Shown here piece after piece: positions 24,169 through 28,033 of a stretch of DNA of 28,033 nt. Numbering within the stretch: position 1 is the first letter of the stretch; the number at the start of each line of letters is the position of its first letter. Both the position numbers and the translations under genes were made by a program. The stretch comes from Arachidicoccus sp050436765. GTDB taxonomy: Bacteria; Bacteroidota; Bacteroidia; Chitinophagales; Chitinophagaceae. The stretch lies in contig NZ_JBNQGD010000026.1 of the NCBI RefSeq assembly GCF_050436765.1, positions 1 through 28,033 on the forward strand. The letters are read 5' to 3'. The notes below the pieces were generated by a model. That model searched no databases and had not been told where the DNA came from. It saw nothing but the letters and a program-made list of their open reading frames with translations.

Positions 24169-25875
24169 TCAATATTCAATTGTACCATCTTTATCAAACC
24201 TGGGGCTCGTTTGACTTGGCCAGTCAACCGGAATGAACTGCACCATGTCAAAATTGCAATCTGAATTTGATCCGGAAACCAACTGGAATCTTATTTTATG
24301 TTGTCCCGTTTCTTTGACGTCCACAATACCCAACATTCGCGCTGCGGTGGCTCCGGCCTTTTCTTTTACACCGGCCCACCATTTCCAGCCAATGGCCGCC
24401 AAACTCGCTTCTTTGGAAAAATCAACGGAAGATATTTTCTGATTGAATTCAATTAACGCACTCGTTAATGGTACCGAGTCAAATAATGCCTGTACTGCAC
24501 TCTTCGTTGAGTTCTGTGCATAGTAACAAAACCAGACTTTATATTTTCCTTTCACCAGTAAAGGCGTGGTGAATTCGATCCAACTAATGCCGGAACAGGT
24601 ACCGAGATTGTTCGTATTACTGGAAGACCGCCCCATGCCCACTTGCCAATAATCGCCTAAATATCCTTTTACGCCTGTTCTGTATTTCAGGCAACTCTTT
24701 TCCCATTTTATTCCTTTAAAAGTATTGCCATCTCCGTAATCGAATAAGAATGTTTGTTTGCGGTAAATCGAAGAAAGGCGCGTAAGTTCAGGCTGCGTGG
24801 CACACAAATCCCAATACACAGGGAATGGCTCTCTTACCTTTATCTTTAATCCGCCAAGAGCCGTATGCAGCACGCCATTGGTAGCAGATTTGTCGCTTGT
24901 AGACTGATCTAGTTTTATACCCGGCTCATAAACAATACCATCAATTGTAGAGTAGGAATCATCATTTATCAAGACCGTATCGTTCTCAAATTTATCTGTA
25001 ATTACTTCCAGTGGAGCTAAAGTTGCCTGTGAATTGCCGGTGACAATATCTGCTAAATATTTAATATCCGGCAAGATGTGGTAAGCAATATATAAATGCA
25101 GGCTATCAACCCCGTCTTTTGGATTCCCGGTATTACAATATTTCGCTTTTAATGCCTCATAATTTAAAATACCGGAGTCTCTATAAGTTTGATTCTTTTG
25201 TGCAATGAGGGTCAGCCAAACCTGATTCCCATCTTTATCTTTGACTGTATTCAACGTATCGTAGTAACCGGTCTCTTTTAAGGCTTGCGTAAAAATCGAA
25301 TAAGTAGTATCTTGACTTATTAACGCTGCAATAGTAGATACCGTAGGAATCAACACATGATCGATCACATGAATAATACCATTGCCTACCGTAATATTTG
25401 CCTGGGTTACTAATGCCTGTCTATTGACGAGGTAAGATGAGACACCGTTTACATTTTTCACACCTGTTATCAGATATTGACCGTAATCGGTTATAGACGG
25501 GAGCTTACCATCGGTAAAAGTGCTTGTAGGAAGTGTTTCTTCCAGCAAGTGAAACTGCAATAACTTCTGCAAATCTTCTTTAGAGAGATTGTCGATGGAG
25601 GTTAGTTGTTTTTGTTTTAAATACAAATCAATCGCCGAATCCGTAGGAGCGAAAAATGTATAAGTCCCGTATGTATTTAATGCCGTTGCATAATCCGCTT
25701 TATTGATAATAGCGATTAACTTAGTAAATCTGTTGAGGGAGTCATGTTCTAAATAATCCATGACATTAGGACTTGTCGAAGTAGTTTGTGTCAACTTTGT
25801 TTTAGTACAGCACACCACCAGTACACTCACCAAAAGTAAGGTTGATATAATCCATAATACTTTATATTTCTTCAT
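24169..25875 (-). CDS. Fasciclin (FAS1) domain lipoprotein, first of a tandem pair
   Basis: The 568-residue protein has a lipoprotein-type signal with cysteines at 22 and 23 (VLVVCCTK). FAS1 domain 1, about residues 40-175, includes YTFFAPTDSAI and NGIIHVIDHVLIP. FAS1 domain 2, about 180-350, includes IAYHILPDIKYL and NGVLHTALGGLKI. The last 215 residues are beta-rich, contain GQHKIRFQLVSGSNSDC and finish DKDGTIEY; a ligand-binding module is plausible but not identified. It lies 10 bases after the upstream SusD stop and 52 bases before the next fasciclin gene, so all are probably co-transcribed. The two fasciclin proteins share architecture but little direct sequence identity, which points to an old duplication. 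Confidence 0.88.
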   Translation of the reverse strand: MKKYKVLWIISTLLLVSVLVVCCTKTKLTQTTSTSPNVMDYLEHDSLNRFTKLIAIINKADYATALNTYGTYTFFAPTDSAIDLYLKQKQLTSIDNLSKEDLQKLLQFHLLEETLPTSTFTDGKLPSITDYGQYLITGVKNVNGVSSYLVNRQALVTQANITVGNGIIHVIDHVLIPTVSTIAALISQDTTYSIFTQALKETGYYDTLNTVKDKDGNQVWLTLIAQKNQTYRDSGILNYEALKAKYCNTGNPKDGVDSLHLYIAYHILPDIKYLADIVTGNSQATLAPLEVITDKFENDTVLINDDSYSTIDGIVYEPGIKLDQSTSDKSATNGVLHTALGGLKIKVREPFPVYWDLCATQPELTRLSSIYRKQTFLFDYGDGNTFKGIKWEKSCLKYRTGVKGYLGDYWQVGMGRSSSNTNNLGTCSGISWIEFTTPLLVKGKYKVWFCYYAQNSTKSAVQALFDSVPLTSALIEFNQKISSVDFSKEASLAAIGWKWWAGVKEKAGATAARMLGIVDVKETGQHKIRFQLVSGSNSDCNFDMVQFIPVDWPSQTSPRFDKDGTIEY

Positions 25876-25885
25876 TGTAATTATT

Positions 25886-27388
25886 TTATTGATAAAACGG
25901 ATTTTGTATCAATTGCTTATTTGTCTGCAATTCGTAGATGTAAATCGGGAAATAATGGCTATTATGATCCAATATTTTTTCCTTTACCAGTTGCACCGAA
26001 TTTGCGGGGACCAGAGAGGAGACAAAATCTTGCAAATAGCTTATATTTTCGTAGTTATTTTTTTTCGCATAACGCAGTACATCGTACCATCTTTTCCCTT
26101 CATAGGCAAATTCACGGGCGCGTTCATCTAAAATAAATCTGGAGAGTTCGTCCACATTATTTACATCCGGGTTTTCATTGGTGGCCTGGGGAGCCCCTGC
26201 TCTTTGCCGGATTACATTGACTAAATCCAAAGCCTCTTGTCCTCTACCGGGTAATTGTGCCAGCGCTTCGGCTTTCATCATTAACACATCAGCATACCGG
26301 TAAAAGAACCAATGTGTGTAAGAATCACTTTGACCGATCATATTTGTCGCATTACTACCAATGTATTTCCAAATGATATTATCCTGAGCCCGAACAGCAC
26401 TTCCATCTCCTCTGATATCCGCGGCATTGGTAGAGTCGTTTATCTCGGTTGTATATATATCATCCATCACTTTGTTGGAAGCAATATATCTCTTCGAAGA
26501 GACACCAAACATCGAATAGAAATCATTGAGCTTCTGTTGATCAAACTCAATTTCAAAAATGCTCTCATTGGAATTGCCATTCCGATATAAATTGGTAAAC
26601 CAGGCCGAACTGCGTGCTATCAAACCAAATTTTTTCGAATTGATAATTTTGTCGCAGGCAGTGACTGCAGCGGGATAATTCTCCATCCAAAGATCAACAT
26701 CTGCCTGAATGGCATTGACGGTGTATCTGGTAATTCGCCCTTTGTCCGTAGCCTTATTCCCATACGTCAGAACCGCCAAAGGTTCTGCCTCATTTAAGTC
26801 TTTGGTAATTTGCGCTAAAACTTCACTTTGAGGACTTTTGGCAAGTTGCACAATCTGATCATCATTTGAAGTCGGATCCAATTTTAAGGGTACATCCCCA
26901 AAACTCCTGACAAGATAAAAATACATGAGCGCTCTAAGTGTTTTCATTTCTGAGATATACCCGTTCAGCATTTCTTGTGTAAAGGTCTGGTCCTTATCCA
27001 TTACCGTTGGAGCATAAGCCAGGACCGTATTACATAAGTTAATGATTTTATACACCGGGCTCCAGTCCACTATCGAGTTAGCGGATTGGGTATTCATATT
27101 CATTATTTCCAGGTCTTCGTTTGTCGTACCCAAAGAAGGCGCGAGCATGTCGCCCCGCAACTCGCCCCAGGTAAACAATGTAACATCCAGATCTTTCGAA
27201 CTGTTGTCCGGATCGCCCATCAATGAAGCATAACAGCCAATGACTGCCGCCTGAACTTGTTCCTTGGTCTGCCAGAAATTATTTCTTATAATACCATCAT
27301 TCGGCTTTAGGTCAAACATCTTTGAACATGACAAACTGACTGATGCTGTTAAAAAAATAAATAATGTATACTTTAAACTCAATCGCAT
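25886..27388 (-). CDS. SusD/RagB-family nutrient-binding outer-membrane lipoprotein
   Basis: The 500-residue lipoprotein has the lipobox SVSLSC (C21). N-terminal SusD-like repeats are visible (VQAAVIGCYASLMGDPDNSS; SEMKTLRALMYFYLVRSFGDVP), as are the C-terminal RagB/SusD signature DERAREFAYEGKRWYDVLRY near residue 435 and an ending PIYIYELQTNKQLIQNPF. It is complete. It starts 19 bases after the stop of the partial SusC gene that runs off the window, forming the first SusC/SusD pair of the operon. Two fasciclin genes follow, the nearer one 10 bases downstream. Confidence 0.94.
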   Translation of the reverse strand: MRLSLKYTLFIFLTASVSLSCSKMFDLKPNDGIIRNNFWQTKEQVQAAVIGCYASLMGDPDNSSKDLDVTLFTWGELRGDMLAPSLGTTNEDLEIMNMNTQSANSIVDWSPVYKIINLCNTVLAYAPTVMDKDQTFTQEMLNGYISEMKTLRALMYFYLVRSFGDVPLKLDPTSNDDQIVQLAKSPQSEVLAQITKDLNEAEPLAVLTYGNKATDKGRITRYTVNAIQADVDLWMENYPAAVTACDKIINSKKFGLIARSSAWFTNLYRNGNSNESIFEIEFDQQKLNDFYSMFGVSSKRYIASNKVMDDIYTTEINDSTNAADIRGDGSAVRAQDNIIWKYIGSNATNMIGQSDSYTHWFFYRYADVLMMKAEALAQLPGRGQEALDLVNVIRQRAGAPQATNENPDVNNVDELSRFILDERAREFAYEGKRWYDVLRYAKKNNYENISYLQDFVSSLVPANSVQLVKEKILDHNSHYFPIYIYELQTNKQLIQNPFYQ

Positions 27389-27407
27389 ATTATTTGAATT
27401 TTTTATT

Positions 27408-28033
27408 TTAAAAGGAAGCAGTTATGCCAATCGTAAATAGCTTAACCGGTGGCGTCATAGAATTATCCGTTGCAACTCTGAACGGATCCGAACCCCTTAC
27501 ACTCACTTCCGGATCTTGTCCTGTATATTTTGTGAATGTCAGGATATTCTCAACAGTTAAATAAGCACTTAAAGATTTCGCTTTGAGCTTATCTAAGACA
27601 GACTTGTCAAATGTATATCTTAGAGTTGCCGTTCTAAATCTCAGAAAAGATCCATTCTCCACATATCTTGAAGAGCCCAGCCAATTGTATCCTGAATTGT
27701 ATAAAGCACGTGGTATATTTGTCACATCCCCATCATTTCTCCACCGACGCATTACAGCGGTACTTTGATTGTCATAATCGTACATATTGGTTGTATTCAT
27801 CTCGGTACCATTGATGATTTGATAGCCGGTTCTAAAATTAAAGAATGTAGAAAGCCGCCATTGCTGTTTAAAAGTAACATTGATGCCAAAGCCGCCGGTA
27901 AGCGCAGGGTTACTATTGCCTAAATAAACAATATCACGCGAATCAATAGTTCCATCGTGGTTGATATCTTCATATTTCGCATCACCTGGCTGGAAAGTAT
28001 AATCTATGGAAGGATAACTAAAAGTCATATAAA
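27408..28033 (-). CDS. SusC/RagA-family TonB-dependent transporter, C-terminal part (cut by the window edge)
   Basis: The last 208 or so residues of a SusC barrel are present. They include the calcium-loop-like DINHDGTIDSRD, the conserved YLGNSNPALTGGFG segment, RFRTATLRYTF, NILTFTKYTGQDPEVS and the barrel-closing LFTIGITASF. The frame continues past base 28028 without a stop, so the ATG there is internal and not the start. It is followed 19 bases later by its SusD partner. Confidence 0.93.
   Translation of the reverse strand, partial: YMTFSYPSIDYTFQPGDAKYEDINHDGTIDSRDIVYLGNSNPALTGGFGINVTFKQQWRLSTFFNFRTGYQIINGTEMNTTNMYDYDNQSTAVMRRWRNDGDVTNIPRALYNSGYNWLGSSRYVENGSFLRFRTATLRYTFDKSVLDKLKAKSLSAYLTVENILTFTKYTGQDPEVSVRGSDPFRVATDNSMTPPVKLFTIGITASF

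Noticed and set aside
1..28033. CRISPR array, tRNA or rRNA genes
   Set aside because: No regularly spaced direct repeats of the right size and no tRNA or rRNA-like sequence were seen by eye on either strand.

Overview
The window comes from a member of the Bacteroidota, probably a soil or rhizosphere Chitinophagales/Sphingobacteriales type. The evidence is two SusC/SusD pairs, several lipoproteins with Bacteroidota-style lipoboxes (..SCxK), fasciclin-domain lipoproteins, AT-rich DNA and a lack of clear Shine-Dalgarno sequences. Species cannot be told from the sequence alone. No rRNA, tRNA or CRISPR array was seen.

Bases 1-10180 form a defence region. A type IV toxin-type nucleotidyltransferase (AbiEii family, with the last residues of a probable antitoxin before it) is followed by a PD-(D/E)XK/DUF5655 protein and a full type I restriction-modification locus: hsdM, hsdS, a second hsdS in opposite orientation, a tyrosine recombinase, and hsdR. 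The two hsdS genes lie tail to tail between perfect 24-bp inverted repeats (3792-3815 and 6149-6172). Only the forward copy has an ATG and sits behind hsdM. The reverse copy opens directly into its reading frame at the repeat and has no ATG of its own. This is the layout of a recombinase-driven specificity switch: inverting about 2.4 kb would place the silent specificity gene behind the expressed start, in frame.

Bases 10187-16100 are a patchwork of mobile and decayed DNA. A RecG-like/HATPase-HTH regulator has lost its N-terminal part exactly where a block of TTATGTAAA direct and inverted repeats begins. Next comes a tyrosine recombinase lacking its C-terminal catalytic residues, then a set of unrelated single genes: a DUF4435 (TOPRIM-like) protein, a lipoprotein followed by a frameshifted remnant, a DUF2071 protein and an HXXEE membrane protein. 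Three of these modules end in copies of a roughly 100-120 bp structured repeat. The copies differ in sequence but keep the same hairpin, including a compensatory base-pair change. I do not recognise this family. It looks like a cassette-type or mobile intergenic element and is, with the hsdS switch, the most interesting part of the window.

Bases 16105-28033 are a nutrient-uptake region. A secreted alpha/beta hydrolase on the plus strand faces a long minus-strand operon, read as SusC (partial, running off the window), SusD, two fasciclin lipoproteins, a second SusC and a second SusD. The tandem fasciclin proteins hold the place usually taken by surface glycan-binding lipoproteins. No glycoside hydrolase or regulator is visible, so the substrate cannot be inferred.
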